Notes under the pieces: model-generated
The model's database searches: none
What the model saw: the letters and a program-made list of their open reading frames with translations, nothing else
What the model was told of the DNA's origin: nothing
Made by a program: the position numbers and the translations under genes
Shown here: positions 23,871 through 34,263 of the stretch, one piece after another
How the letters are laid out: each line of letters begins with the position of its first letter
Numbering within the stretch: position 1 is the stretch's first letter
From: an uncultured Mucilaginibacter sp.
GTDB lineage: Bacteria > Bacteroidota > Bacteroidia > Sphingobacteriales > Sphingobacteriaceae
Assembly (NCBI RefSeq): GCF_946479965.1
Contig: NZ_CAMLHX010000002.1
Span: forward strand, 1 to 64,000
Direction: 5' to 3'
DNA length: 64,000 bases

Positions 23871-25585
23871 ATGAACACAGAACTACTTGGAATAATCGCT
23901 TCCATGGGCATCACGCTGCTGATTGCTATCCCACTGGCGAAGTACCTGGCCAAAATGTTTGCCGGGGAAAAGGTATGGACGGATTTTATGAAACCGCTGG
24001 AACGCGGCATTTACAAACTATCAGGCATTAAGCCGGACGAGCCAATGAACTGGAAACAGTTTTTGAAAGCTATGATGACAATTAACCTGCTTTGGCTGGT
24101 TTACGGTTTTTTTATGCTGATGTACCAGGACAAGTTGCCGCTTAACCCGGACGGCAATCCCGGCCAGACACCTGATCTCGCTTTTAACACCATTATCAGC
24201 TTTGTGGTGAACTGTAATTTGCAGCACTATAGTGGGGAAAGCGGCGCTACCTATCTGACGCAGCATTTCATATTTATGTTCCTGCACTTTGTGAGCGCGG
24301 CTACGGGTATTGCCTGCGCAATAGCTGTATTCAAAGCATTCCGCGACAAAACCACAAATAACCTGGGTAATTTTTGGGATTACTTTGTAAAAGCGATTAC
24401 CCGATTATTATTACCCATCTCGATTGCGATCGCCTTAATACTTACCTTCAATGGTACGCCTTCAAGTTATGCGGGGAAAGATCAATTCATTTCTTTGCAG
24501 GGCGACACCGTAAACGTATCACGCGGCCCTGCCGCGCAGATGATCGCTATTAAACACTTAGGGACAAATGGTGGCGGCTATTTTGGTGTAAACTCTGCAC
24601 ATCCGCTTGAAAATCCAAATTACCTGACTAACATGACCGAGATCATAGCGCAGTTTATTGTGCCGGTGGCCATGGTATTGTGTTTTGGTTTATTCATCCG
24701 CCGCAAAAAACTGGCCTGGGTCACTTTTGGCGTAATGATGCTCGGTGTATTGATGCTGATGATACCCAGTATCACCAGCGAAATTAGTGGAAACCCCCTC
24801 ATTGCCAAAATGGGGGTAAGCCAGGTGACCGGTGCTATGGAAGGTAAAGAAGTGCGCTTCGGCCCAATGGCTACAGCCTACTGGGGAACGCTAACCACCG
24901 TAACCTCTACCGGTTCGGTAAATGGCATGCACGATAGCACCATGGCACTTACCGGTTTGTGGCAGCTATTGGCCATGATGATCAATTCGTTCTTCGGTGG
25001 ATGTGGTGTAGGTGTACTTAACTACTTTATTTATGTCATCATCGCCGTGTTTATCTCCGGTCTGATGGTGGGGCGTACGCCTGAGTTTTTAGGGCACAAA
25101 GTTGAAGCACGGGAAGTAAAGATCGCGGCGCTGGTCACTTTACTTAGTCCTTTCCTTATTATGGTAGGTACTGCACTGGCCTGCCATGTTTTTAATACTT
25201 ATCCAAATGCAGACTGGTCGGTCAAACCATCGGCTTGGCTAAACAATCCCGGCTACCACGGCTTTTCTGAGATGTTGTACGAATATACCTGGCCAATGCC
25301 AACAATGGTTCCGGCTTTGAGGGTTTGGGCGACAATAATATTTGGTGGAACCTGAGTACGGGCGTGGCGCTGTTCTTTGGGCGTTTCCTGCCCATTATCG
25401 GGCCTGTTGCCATTGCCGGTTTGCTGGCCAATAAAAAGTATGTGCCTGAGTCAGCCGGTACCCTGAAAGTAGATTCTCTCACTTTTGGTGTAATGACCTT
25501 CGCCGTGATCCTGGTATTAAACGCTCTGTCTTATTTCCCTGCGCTGGTTTTAGGCCCTATTGCAGAGTATTTTTCAATGAAATAA
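23871..25585 (+). pseudogene. kdpA: KdpA, potassium-binding channel subunit, split by a -1 frameshift
   Basis: The first frame (23871-25355, 494 residues) covers most of KdpA: the filter-loop segments NCNLQHYSGESGATYLTQ and GTNGGGYFGVNSAHPLENP, and the GLWQLLAMMINSFFGGCGVG region. At about 25290 one base seems to be missing after GAATATACCT. Adding one base restores YTSANANNGSGFEGLGDNN, the last conserved P-loop region, and joins it to the frame ending at 25585. The corrected protein has about 571 residues, normal for KdpA. Either the gene is truly broken or this is a sequencing error; the intact kdpB and kdpC favour error or a very recent mutation. Confidence 0.88.
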
Positions 25586-25598
25586 TTGATCTGAACAA

Positions 25599-27626
25599 AT
25601 GAAAACACAATCCAATAAATTATTTGAACCGGCACTGGTGCAAACCGCCCTTAAAGAGTCGTTCATTAAGCTGAACCCCAAGGTTATGCTGCGTAACCCG
25701 GTGATGTTCACCGTTGAAGTAGGCACAGCCGTCATGCTTTACGTAAGCATCTATAGCTTTACGCACCACGACCAGGGATCATTCGCTTATAACTTTTCCA
25801 TATTCATTATCCTGTTGCTTACTGTATTATTCGCCAATTTTGCCGAGGCTATTGCCGAAGCACGGGGTAAGGCCCAAGCCGACAGTCTGCGTAAAACCCG
25901 TGAAGAAACACCTGCCAATATATTGCTAAGCGATGGCAGCATTGTTAGCAAATCATCCAGTGAGCTGCGCAAAGGTGATGTGTTCGTTTGTGAAACGGGT
26001 GATACCATTCCAACGGACGGCGAGATCATTGAAGGGCTGGCCACCATTGATGAATCAGCTATTACCGGCGAATCAGCCCCGGTTATACGCGAAGCAGGCG
26101 GTGACAAGTCATCCGTTACCGGCGGTACCAAGGTGTTGTCCGATCATATCAAGGTTAGGGTGACCACCGAGCCGGGCGAAAGCTTCCTGGATAAGATGAT
26201 CGCTTTGGTAGAGGGCGCTTCCCGCCAAAAAACACCAAATGAAATTGCCTTAACCATCCTGCTGGCCAGCTTTACGCTCATCTTTGTTATAGTATGCGTT
26301 ACTTTGAAGCCATTTGGTGACTATGCCAAAACGCCCATCACTATCGCGGCGCTCATTTCGCTATTTGTTTGTCTGATCCCAACCACTATCGGCGGCCTAT
26401 TATCGGCTATAGGCATTGCGGGAATGGATCGCGCCCTACGTGCCAATGTCATCACCAAATCGGGTAAGGCAGTAGAAACTGCCGGTGACATTGATGTATT
26501 ACTGCTGGACAAAACTGGCACCATTACTATCGGTAACCGCAAAGCCACGCATTTTTGGCCTGCCTTAGACATATCGGCGGAAGATCTGATGAAAGCGGCT
26601 GTATTATCATCATTAGCGGATGAAACCCCTGAAGGTAAATCTATCGTGGAACTGGCTTCGCAAAATAAGACGAAGATCGCGCTTACAGCACCGGCTGAAT
26701 TCATCAAGTTTACAGCAGAAACCCGCTCCAGTGGCATCAATACGGCCGATGGCCTGCGCATCCGCAAAGGTGCTTTCGACTCGATACGCAACCTCTCGGT
26801 AAATGCCGGACATACTTTCCCTGATGATGTGGTTGAGCGTGTTAAAGAAATATCCTCTAATGGTGGTACGCCATTGGTAGTTTCCCAAAATGAAAAGGTT
26901 TTAGGCACTATTGAACTACAGGATATTATTAAACCAGGTATTGCCGAACGTTTTGAGCGCCTGCGCAAAATGGGTATTAAAACCGTAATGGTTACCGGCG
27001 ACAATCCGTTGACTGCCAAATTTATTGCTGAAAAGGCCGGTGTAGATGATTTTATTGCTGAGGCCAAGCCCGAAGATAAGATGAACTACATTAAGCACGA
27101 GCAAAACAGCGGCAAACTGGTAGCAATGATGGGTGACGGCACCAATGATGCCCCTGCACTTGCACAGGCTGACGTGGGTGTGGCGATGAACAGCGGAACA
27201 CAAGCGGCCAAGGAAGCCGGCAACATGGTGGATTTGGACAACGACCCAACCAAACTGATCGAGATTGTCGAGATCGGTAAACAGCTGCTCATCACCCGTG
27301 GTACACTGACTACCTTTTCTATTGCCAATGACGTTGCCAAGTATTTTGCTATTGTACCGGCGTTGTTTATCGCTTCGATACCCGCTTTGCAGGCCATCAA
27401 TATCATGAACCTGCACAGCCCTGAAAGCGCCATCTTGTCGGCAGTGATCTTTAACGCGATCATTATCCCGATGCTGATCCCGCTGGCTTTAAAGGGTGTG
27501 GAATATAAACCAATCGGTGCCAGTGCACTGTTGCGCCGTAATCTGTTGATCTACGGTTTGGGCGGTGTTATTGCCCCCTTTATCGGCATCAAATTAATTG
27601 ACCTGGCAGTTGCCTTGTTTATATAA
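25599..27626 (+). CDS. kdpB: KdpB, P-type ATPase catalytic subunit
   Basis: 675 residues. Phosphorylation site [10 protein letters not shown] with Asp304; actuator motif TGESAPV; the hinge segment [22 protein letters not shown]; seven or so membrane helices placed as in KdpB. Ser in the TGES motif, the residue phosphorylated to inhibit Kdp in E. coli, is present. KdpB drives potassium uptake through KdpA at very low external potassium. It starts 13 bases after kdpA. Confidence 0.96.
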   Translation: MKTQSNKLFEPALVQTALKESFIKLNPKVMLRNPVMFTVEVGTAVMLYVSIYSFTHHDQGSFAYNFSIFIILLLTVLFANFAEAIAEARGKAQADSLRKTREETPANILLSDGSIVSKSSSELRKGDVFVCETGDTIPTDGEIIEGLATIDESAITGESAPVIREAGGDKSSVTGGTKVLSDHIKVRVTTEPGESFLDKMIALVEGASRQKTPNEIALTILLASFTLIFVIVCVTLKPFGDYAKTPITIAALISLFVCLIPTTIGGLLSAIGIAGMDRALRANVITKSGKAVETAGDIDVLLLDKTGTITIGNRKATHFWPALDISAEDLMKAAVLSSLADETPEGKSIVELASQNKTKIALTAPAEFIKFTAETRSSGINTADGLRIRKGAFDSIRNLSVNAGHTFPDDVVERVKEISSNGGTPLVVSQNEKVLGTIELQDIIKPGIAERFERLRKMGIKTVMVTGDNPLTAKFIAEKAGVDDFIAEAKPEDKMNYIKHEQNSGKLVAMMGDGTNDAPALAQADVGVAMNSGTQAAKEAGNMVDLDNDPTKLIEIVEIGKQLLITRGTLTTFSIANDVAKYFAIVPALFIASIPALQAINIMNLHSPESAILSAVIFNAIIIPMLIPLALKGVEYKPIGASALLRRNLLIYGLGGVIAPFIGIKLIDLAVALFI

Positions 27627-27757
27627 GACATGAGTATTGAGATGTGAGATATGAGACAAAGATTTCAAACATACCTCTCCTCAAATAAATAAATGAAATA
27701 ACAGGCGAAAAGATAAGAGTCTCAAATCTCATATCTAACGTCTCAAATCTAAAAAAT
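27627..27757. repeat. TGAGATAT/GTCTCAAATCT inverted repeats between kdpB and kdpC
   Basis: TGAGATGTGAGATATGAGAC near 27640-27659 faces GTCTCAAATCTCATATCT and another GTCTCAAATCT near 27719-27751, so it can fold into a long imperfect stem. kdpB and kdpC normally touch or overlap; here 131 bases intervene. The same heptamer type recurs inside bioA at 61673-61700. Confidence 0.6.
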
Positions 27758-28321
27758 ATGAAAAAGTATCTTTTAACTTCCCTGCGCTTAACCTTGGTGT
27801 TAACCGTATTGTGCTGTGTTATTTATCCTTTATTGATCTCGGCTGTGGGCAAATTGTCAAAAGGCAAAGGCAATGGCGAAACCATCATTGTAAATGGTAA
27901 AGTGGTAGGTTATGCAGCCATTGGCCAAAGTTTTACCAAACCGCAATACTTCTGGGGTCGGCCTTCTGCTGTGAGCTATAACGCGGCCGGTTCTGCCGGT
28001 TCAAACAAAGGGCCAAGTAATTCTGATTACCTGAAAGACTTGGCCAGCCGTATTGACACGCTCTTAAAATATCACCCTTACTTAAAAAAGAGCGATATAC
28101 CGGCTGATATGGTCACTGCTTCGGGTAGTGGCCTCGACCCTGATATCTCGCCAGCAGCCGCAAAAATGCAGATAAAGCGTGTGGCCCAATATCGTAAACT
28201 GGATGAAGCCAAAGTAGCGGCCTTGGTAGACAGTCATACCGAACAACCTTTGGCGGGGCTTTTCGGCCCAGCTAAAGTCAATGTATTGAAACTGAATGTG
28301 GCGTTGGATGAATTAAAGTAA
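27758..28321 (+). CDS. kdpC: KdpC, potassium-transporting ATPase accessory subunit
   Basis: 187 residues: one N-terminal membrane helix (LTLVLTVLCCVIYPLLISAV) and a periplasmic domain with the family signatures IGQSFTKPQYFWGRPSA, SGSGLDPDISPAAA and VNVLKLNVALDE. KdpC stabilises the complex and helps catch potassium. Length is normal. It is separated from kdpB by a repeat-rich spacer. Confidence 0.95.
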   Translation: MKKYLLTSLRLTLVLTVLCCVIYPLLISAVGKLSKGKGNGETIIVNGKVVGYAAIGQSFTKPQYFWGRPSAVSYNAAGSAGSNKGPSNSDYLKDLASRIDTLLKYHPYLKKSDIPADMVTASGSGLDPDISPAAAKMQIKRVAQYRKLDEAKVAALVDSHTEQPLAGLFGPAKVNVLKLNVALDELK

Positions 28322-28411
28322 ACTTTATGGCGGCTGCTTGCGCGTTATAAAGAAATATAAAACCCTAATTTAGTTTCGATGAGATCGGAAAATGTGAACG
28401 ATGACCGGTCG

Positions 28412-28440
28412 GCCGGCCGCAAAAAACGGCCGGCTATTTT
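28412..28440 (+). terminator. GC-rich hairpin between kdpC and the kdpD-like gene
   Basis: GCCGGCCG / CGGCCGGC, an 8-bp all-GC stem with a 7-base A-rich loop, followed by TATTTTTG. It looks like an intrinsic terminator or attenuator that would lower expression of the sensor genes relative to kdpFABC. It lies 12 bases before the kdpD-like ATG. Confidence 0.65.
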
Positions 28441-28452
28441 TGAAAAACAACA

Positions 28453-29583
28453 ATGGACAGTGAAAATAAAGATAGCTCGGTAAAGGACTTCATCGAACTG
28501 GTGAAAAAGTCCCGGCGCGGTAAACTGAAAGTTTATATCGGCATGAGTGCCGGTGTGGGCAAAAGCTACCGGATGTTACAGGAAGCGCACGCGTTGCTGA
28601 AGAACCATATAGATGTGCAGATCGGCTATATCGAAACCCACAACCGGGCAGAAACGCACGCTTTACTTGATGGCCTGCCCGTAATTGCCCGGCGAAAGGT
28701 ATTTTATAAAGGCAAAGAGCTGGATGAAATGGATCTGAAAGCCATCCTTAACCGGCACCCCGAAGTTGTGGTTGTAGATGAACTGGCCCACACTAATATT
28801 GAAGGCAGTAAGAACGGCAAGCGCTGGCAGGATGTGATGGATATCCTACAGGCGGGCATCAGCGTAATCACTGCGGTCAATATTCAGCACCTGGAGAGCC
28901 TGAACGAGGATGTTGAAGAGATCACGGGTATAGCTATTACCGAGCGCATCCCCGACAAGATCTTGCAACTGGCAGATGAGATCGTCAACATTGATTTAAC
29001 CGCCGATGAACTGATCGGCAGGTTAAAGGAAGGTAAGATCTATGATAAGAGTAAGATAGAGCGCGCCCTACAAAACTTTTTTAAAAGCGACAAGATATTG
29101 CAACTGCGTGAACTGGCGCTAAAGGAAGTGGCGCATCACCTGGAGCGTAAGATCGATATCGAAGTGCCTAAGCAGATCAAGCTGCGGCCCGAAAGATTCC
29201 TGGCGTGCATCTCATCCAATGCTGAGACTTCTAAAGTGGTAATTCGTAAAACGGCACGACTGGCTTCCTACTACCGTTCGCCGTGGATTGTATTGTATGT
29301 GCAAAGCAGCAGCGAGAGTGGCGACCGAATCAAGCTGGATAAACAGCGTTTCCTGATCAATAACTTTAAGCTGGCAACCGAACTGGGTGCCGAAGTGCTC
29401 CGCGTAAAAAGCGACCAAATCACGCATACCATTATGCAGGTGGCGGAAGAGCGTGAAGTGACCACCATTTGCATAGGCAAGCCCCATTTAAACCTTTTTC
29501 AGGTGATCTTACGTACGGCGATATTTAATGAGCTGTTAAGAAAGATCGCCGCAACAGAAACCGATTTAGTTATACTATCATGA
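28453..29583 (+). CDS. kdpD: KdpD N-terminal sensor protein, without kinase core
   Basis: 376 residues equal to the cytosolic input half of KdpD: the KdpD domain with Walker A GMSAGVGKS (30-38) and DELAHTN, then a universal-stress-protein-like domain (about 240-376, with TTICIGKPHLNLF). The four-helix membrane region, GAF and histidine kinase of full KdpD are missing. The next gene, overlapping by 4 bases, is a separate membrane histidine kinase. The two proteins probably work together, so a KdpD is split and rebuilt with a different kinase. Confidence 0.9.
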   Translation: MDSENKDSSVKDFIELVKKSRRGKLKVYIGMSAGVGKSYRMLQEAHALLKNHIDVQIGYIETHNRAETHALLDGLPVIARRKVFYKGKELDEMDLKAILNRHPEVVVVDELAHTNIEGSKNGKRWQDVMDILQAGISVITAVNIQHLESLNEDVEEITGIAITERIPDKILQLADEIVNIDLTADELIGRLKEGKIYDKSKIERALQNFFKSDKILQLRELALKEVAHHLERKIDIEVPKQIKLRPERFLACISSNAETSKVVIRKTARLASYYRSPWIVLYVQSSSESGDRIKLDKQRFLINNFKLATELGAEVLRVKSDQITHTIMQVAEEREVTTICIGKPHLNLFQVILRTAIFNELLRKIAATETDLVILS

Positions 29584-31316
29584 AAGTAAAAAATAAACTC
29601 CGGCTGGGATTTGGATTCCTGTTCCTCGTTGTATTGTTCTTCGGCGGCATATCCATTTTCCTGATCAACCAGATCGCGAACAACGGGAAGGTGATCCTCA
29701 AAAACAATTATGAAACACTCACCTTTGTGCGTGAAATGCGCTACGTATTAGATAACCAGGAATTGCCATTACCTGAAAGTGCACACAAAGCATTTGAAAA
29801 TCAATTGATCCGACAGGAGCATAATATCACTGAAAAAGGTGAAGCGGCTGCAACCGCTGCCCTGCGCCAACATTTTCAACAACTAACTAACTCAACTGCA
29901 ATACTGAAATTGATCCGCAACGACCTTCGGCAGATCGAAATACTGAATATGCAGGCCATTGTTCGCAAAAACGATCAGGCCAATCACTCGGTCGACAAAA
30001 CGCTATTGTTTCTTGGCTTGTCAGGGTCGTTTACCTTCCTTGTATTATTCAGTTTTAGTGTTAATTTCCCCAGCGCAATTGCCAATCCGTTAAATGCTTT
30101 GTTAAAGGGTATCCGGCAGATCAGTAAGCAGAACTACCAGGAGCGCATCCATTTTGACAACAATGATGAGTTCGCGGAGGTTGCCGGAGCTTTTAATGAG
30201 ATGGCCTCAAAACTCAAAGAATGGGAGAATAGTAACATATCGCACCTGATGTCGGAAAAACAGCGCATTGATACGATCATCGAACAAATGCAGGATGCGA
30301 TCATTGGCGTAGATGAACAAGGGCAAGTCTTATTCATCAATACCAGCGCAAAAACAATGCTGAATCTAAGTGAAGAAAAATACGCGGGTCAGCAAGTAGC
30401 TGATGTGGCCAAACATAACGATCTTTTAAAATCGATTCTCGAAACCGGCACCGGAAAACCTTTCCGTATAGTGGTAAATGGAAAGGATGCCTTTTTTCAA
30501 TTGGATTCTACCGAGATCACCGTACCGAACATTGCGCCTGCTGAACAGGATGTAATCAGGATCGCCCGCAATTCGGCGGGTCGGGTTTACATTTTACGCA
30601 ATGTGACCGAGTTTAAAGAGCGGGACGAAGCCAAAACGAATTTTATTGCCACGATATCCCATGAATTAAAGACACCCATCTCGGCTATCAAAATGAGTAT
30701 CAAACTTTTGTGCGATGAACGTGTAGGCCGCTTGAATACAGAGCAATTGGATCTGATCAATCATATTGGGGATGACGCGGAAAGATTATTAAAGATCACT
30801 TATGAACTGCTCGATCTTTCGCAGGTAGAAACCGGAAATATCCAATTAAATTTTACGGCAACTCAGCCTGAGCATATTCTCGAATATGCTATCAAAGCCG
30901 TTAAATTTGAAGCTGGTCAAAAGCAAGTTAAGCTGGAAGAATTGCTGCCGGCGCATTTGCCGCAAGTGCATGCAGACACGGAGAAAACTGCATGGGTGAT
31001 GATCAATTTCTTGTCCAATGCCTTACGCTATAGTCCCGAAAGATCAAAAATCACCATTGCAGTTAAACCCAAACAAGCATTTCTGGAATTTTCGGTGCAA
31101 GATCATGGCAAAGGGATCGATCAGCAATACCGGGACCGTTTATTCGACCGTTATTTCCAGGTACCGACTGATGGGCAAAACAAATCCGGTTCAGGCCTTG
31201 GGCTGGCTATCTCCAAAGAGTTTATTTTGGCCCAGGGCGGAGATATCGGCGTGGAAAGTGAAGTGGGTAGCGGGAGCCGTTTTTGGTTTACCCTGCCGGT
31301 TGCAAAAAAGATATAA
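29580..31316 (+). CDS. Membrane histidine kinase of the kdp locus
   Basis: 578 residues: membrane helix at about 9-29, a short sensor loop, second helix at about 140-160, HAMP at about 163-215, PAS at about 235-335, HisKA with ATISHELKTPISAIKMS (phospho-His near 361), and an ATPase domain with NALRYSP, GKGID and SGSGLGLAISKEF. It overlaps the KdpD-sensor gene by 4 bases and is followed 12 bases later by the sigma54-type regulator, which should be its target. Confidence 0.93.
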   Translation: MKVKNKLRLGFGFLFLVVLFFGGISIFLINQIANNGKVILKNNYETLTFVREMRYVLDNQELPLPESAHKAFENQLIRQEHNITEKGEAAATAALRQHFQQLTNSTAILKLIRNDLRQIEILNMQAIVRKNDQANHSVDKTLLFLGLSGSFTFLVLFSFSVNFPSAIANPLNALLKGIRQISKQNYQERIHFDNNDEFAEVAGAFNEMASKLKEWENSNISHLMSEKQRIDTIIEQMQDAIIGVDEQGQVLFINTSAKTMLNLSEEKYAGQQVADVAKHNDLLKSILETGTGKPFRIVVNGKDAFFQLDSTEITVPNIAPAEQDVIRIARNSAGRVYILRNVTEFKERDEAKTNFIATISHELKTPISAIKMSIKLLCDERVGRLNTEQLDLINHIGDDAERLLKITYELLDLSQVETGNIQLNFTATQPEHILEYAIKAVKFEAGQKQVKLEELLPAHLPQVHADTEKTAWVMINFLSNALRYSPERSKITIAVKPKQAFLEFSVQDHGKGIDQQYRDRLFDRYFQVPTDGQNKSGSGLGLAISKEFILAQGGDIGVESEVGSGSRFWFTLPVAKKI

Positions 31317-31328
31317 ATAAGCAGAGAA

Positions 31329-32663
31329 ATGAAACCAGGCGTATTGATCATAGATGATGAAACCAAATTATCGGCATTGCTGGCAAGGATCATCGAATTG
31401 GAGGGCTACCCCGTGTGGCGGGCAGCATCCGGTAAAGAAGGTTTAAAAATACTTGACCGGGAATCCGTGCAGGTAGTATTAAGCGATGTTAAGTTGCCCG
31501 ATGTCAGCGGAGTTGATTTGGTTAAACAGTTGAAGGAGAAGAAGCCCTATGTGGAAGTGATTTGTCTGACGGCCTACGGAACCATTGCCGACGGTGTAAA
31601 TGCGATAAAAAATGGAGCGTTTGACTACATCACTAAAGGCGATGACAATGAACGTATTTTACCATTGCTTTCCAAAGCTGCCGAAAAAGCAGAGGTTCAG
31701 TATAAGCTTTACCAACTGGAAAGTAAATTGATCAGCCAGCATAGCTTTGAGGGAATTGTAGGTAATTCAAGGGTCATTCAATCAGCGATCGAACTCGCCA
31801 GAAAAGTTGCACCAACCGACACCACCGTATTACTGCTGGGCGAAACCGGTACGGGTAAGGAAGTATTTGCACGTGCCATCCATTACAATAGTAACCGGAA
31901 ACAGGGAAATTTCGTTGCCATCAATTGTAGCGCCTTTTCAAGAGAACTGTTAGAAAGCGAACTGTTCGGTTACCGGGCCGGGGCCTTTACCGGTGCGCTG
32001 AAAGATAAAAAGGGACTATTTGAAGAAGCGCACGGCGGAACTTTGTTCCTGGATGAGATTGGTGAAATACCAATTGATTTACAGGCGAAATTATTGAGGG
32101 TATTGGAAGCCGGTGAGTTTTTTAAACTGGGAGATTCCAAAACTTATCACACCAATGTGCGGATCATCGCTGCGACCAACCGCGATCTTCGTTCCGAAAT
32201 AGAAAATGGGCATTTTAGGGGAGACTTGTTTTACCGCTTATCGGTGTTTAGCATTAGTCTGCCTTCGTTAAATGACCGTCGCGAGGATATCCCGCTGCTG
32301 GCCGAATATTACCTGAAAGAATACGCAGGCAAAATGAATCGCAAGCTGTCCGGGATCGACCCTGTGATGCTTCAGCAACTGGGAAAATATAACTGGCGCG
32401 GCAATATCCGCGAACTGAAGAATTTGATAGAACGGGCCGTGATTGTATCGGAAGATGACGTTTTAACCGCAGACACCTTACCGATGGATTTATACGGCGA
32501 GCACAATACCGCGATGACCGTTTTTGATATGGCCGAGGTAGAAAAAAATCACATCCGTAAGATGCTTGTCTATACCAAGGGTAATAAAACAGAAGCTGCA
32601 AAATTAATGAACATTGGTATTACTACCTTATACAGAAAGATTGAAGAATACCAACTGCACTAA
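31329..32663 (+). CDS. NtrC-family sigma54-dependent response regulator of the kdp locus
   Basis: 444 residues: receiver with phospho-acceptor Asp53 (LSDVKLPDVSG); AAA+ domain with Walker A GETGTGKE and the sigma54-contact loop GAFTGA at 218-223; Fis-type helix-turn-helix at the end (NKTEAAKLMNIGITTLYRKI). Classic KdpE is an OmpR-type regulator, so this is a replacement of the regulator class. The -24/-12 site before the operon is its probable target. Confidence 0.94.
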   Translation: MKPGVLIIDDETKLSALLARIIELEGYPVWRAASGKEGLKILDRESVQVVLSDVKLPDVSGVDLVKQLKEKKPYVEVICLTAYGTIADGVNAIKNGAFDYITKGDDNERILPLLSKAAEKAEVQYKLYQLESKLISQHSFEGIVGNSRVIQSAIELARKVAPTDTTVLLLGETGTGKEVFARAIHYNSNRKQGNFVAINCSAFSRELLESELFGYRAGAFTGALKDKKGLFEEAHGGTLFLDEIGEIPIDLQAKLLRVLEAGEFFKLGDSKTYHTNVRIIAATNRDLRSEIENGHFRGDLFYRLSVFSISLPSLNDRREDIPLLAEYYLKEYAGKMNRKLSGIDPVMLQQLGKYNWRGNIRELKNLIERAVIVSEDDVLTADTLPMDLYGEHNTAMTVFDMAEVEKNHIRKMLVYTKGNKTEAAKLMNIGITTLYRKIEEYQLH

Positions 32664-32775
32664 CCGTATTTAAATCAGCGCTTGCTATCATAGTATAAGG
32701 TTTTATCACTTAAACTATTTATGATTAACTCTCTTCTCAATTGATTAATAAAATTTATGATTATAAGATAGAATA

Positions 32776-33690
32776 TTATCGCCTGTGACCTTTGTTCCGC
32801 TGCCTTCTTCTACCATGAGTTGCTTCATCATCCACATCATGAGTAATATTGATATATATAGATTCCGATTCTTCGGCCGATGGTGTAACTGGGGATTCTT
32901 GATGGGTACTTGCCATTGGCTTGATTTCATTAGTTTCAGTTACTTCAGCCATTTCCAATTCCAGCCTTTCAATATTTATTTTTTCAGCCAGGCCGCCGTT
33001 CTTTAAGGTATTGGCGTAGGCCATACTATCCTTGAGTTGCCTGTCAAATTCGAATAAGTTATCAAATAGAATTTCCCCGCTTTGTTTGAATGCCACGCGA
33101 TCAAACTGCCCCATTTTTGCGGAGTGTTCGGCATTTTTACCACGCGAATTATTCTGTGGGCTAAGTTTGATTCGGTTCGTCGCGTCTTTTCTGCTAACGA
33201 TGACCTGAACATGCATTTGCTCACCAAGCTTTCGTTCGCCCCGTTTTTTAAGACCTTGTTTTACTTCCGGGTCTTTGTAAGTGTAATATCGGTGGTTTTC
33301 TAACTTGGCAAACCACACCAGATCTTCGTTGCTGTTTATTCCTTCGCGTTTAAAGTTTTGTGCATAAGCATTCATTACCCGAACGGTGAATCCTTTAAGC
33401 TGATCTTTTACGCCGTCATCGCCAAATTGCTCCCTTAAAAAAGCGATCTCCTTTTGGCTCGGGCTAATGTTAACCAAAAAGAATTTCGCATCATCCCTCC
33501 CTAATTTGGCGATATTGTTGTCAATTGTTTGCATAACATGATATGGATCTATCTTAATTTCTCGGCCGTTAAACCAGTATTCCGGCTCAGTGTTCTTAGC
33601 GAACCTGTTCTCTTTCTCCAAATAGTGCACCAGGGTGCCGCTGCTGCCTTTGTTTGATGCTTCCTTGCTGTCGCTGATATTGATAAACAT
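32776..33690 (-). CDS. Mobilization relaxase-like protein, DUF5712/BtgB-like
   Basis: 304 residues. The core (LVHYLEKENRF, then KLGRDDAKFFLVNISPSQKE and QMHVQVIVSRKDATNRIKLS) matches the DUF5712/BtgB-type mobilization proteins of Bacteroidota as I know them. A His-rich relaxase signature is only partly seen (HVQVIVSRKD). The last 70 residues are acidic and disordered, ending in a basic HGRRRQRNKGHRR tail. It is 9 bases downstream of the BtgA-like gene. Probable role: nicking at the island's oriT, aided by its partner. Confidence 0.7.
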   Translation of the reverse strand: MFINISDSKEASNKGSSGTLVHYLEKENRFAKNTEPEYWFNGREIKIDPYHVMQTIDNNIAKLGRDDAKFFLVNISPSQKEIAFLREQFGDDGVKDQLKGFTVRVMNAYAQNFKREGINSNEDLVWFAKLENHRYYTYKDPEVKQGLKKRGERKLGEQMHVQVIVSRKDATNRIKLSPQNNSRGKNAEHSAKMGQFDRVAFKQSGEILFDNLFEFDRQLKDSMAYANTLKNGGLAEKINIERLELEMAEVTETNEIKPMASTHQESPVTPSAEESESIYINITHDVDDEATHGRRRQRNKGHRR

Positions 33691-33699
33691 ATTTTTTAT

Positions 33700-34263
33700 T
33701 TATAGCGACCGAACCTGTGCCTTGACAGCGTTAATGAGTTCTTCCTTTTCCTTACCCGAAGTCATCAAGGTAAAAGCCTCTCTAGACCTGATGTAACCTT
33801 CCATTATGGCCATAAACTGTGCTTTCAACGCATCTTTACTTTTTTCACTTTTCAATATCGCATCCATTAATTGCATGAGTTGCAAAAGCACTTCAGCCTG
33901 TTCATGCTGGTTGTTCAATACTTCTACATTATGTTCGAGCACTTCTGTATTGAAACGATCAATGACCTGCCGCTGAGATTCGCCGATCCTGTCCAGTAAG
34001 GTCTTCATAGGCACAAGCAGCATATTCTCCTGTGTTCTGATAAAGCCGATATACTGCTGATGATTTTTCATCAGCGTATTTTTCAGGATTTCGTCATTCA
34101 GATCCATTGGATCTTTTTTGCTTTTGTAGAAATAATCGACCATTTGTATAAAGACCTGCCGCTTTGTCCGGCCCAGCTTAAGAGCGATCTTCTCAAACTT
34201 CTGATCAGTTATGAGCGGGTATCTTACCGATCTTACATTGATATCTTCTGTCATAGAATTCAA
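33700..34263 (-). CDS. BfmA/BtgA-family mobilization accessory protein
   Basis: 187 residues. A ribbon-helix-helix-like N-terminus (YPLITDQKFEKIALKLGRTK) is followed by KKDPMDLNDEILKNTLMKNH and FIRTQENMLLVPMKTLLDR, segments typical of BtgA/BfmA proteins, and a long helical C-terminus. Such proteins bind oriT DNA and recruit the relaxase. The AT/GC-mixed, hairpin-rich stretch just upstream (34264-34622) is the natural oriT candidate. Confidence 0.75.
   Translation of the reverse strand: MNSMTEDINVRSVRYPLITDQKFEKIALKLGRTKRQVFIQMVDYFYKSKKDPMDLNDEILKNTLMKNHQQYIGFIRTQENMLLVPMKTLLDRIGESQRQVIDRFNTEVLEHNVEVLNNQHEQAEVLLQLMQLMDAILKSEKSKDALKAQFMAIMEGYIRSREAFTLMTSGKEKEELINAVKAQVRSL

Noticed and set aside
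26321..27067. 248-codon antisense frame inside kdpB
   Set aside because: It mirrors a highly conserved coding region and has low-complexity Ser/Ile-rich composition typical of shadow frames.
28380..28484. 34-codon frame between kdpC and the kdpD-like gene
   Set aside because: It runs through the GC hairpin, overlaps the sensor start out of frame and has no KdpF-like or leader-peptide character.
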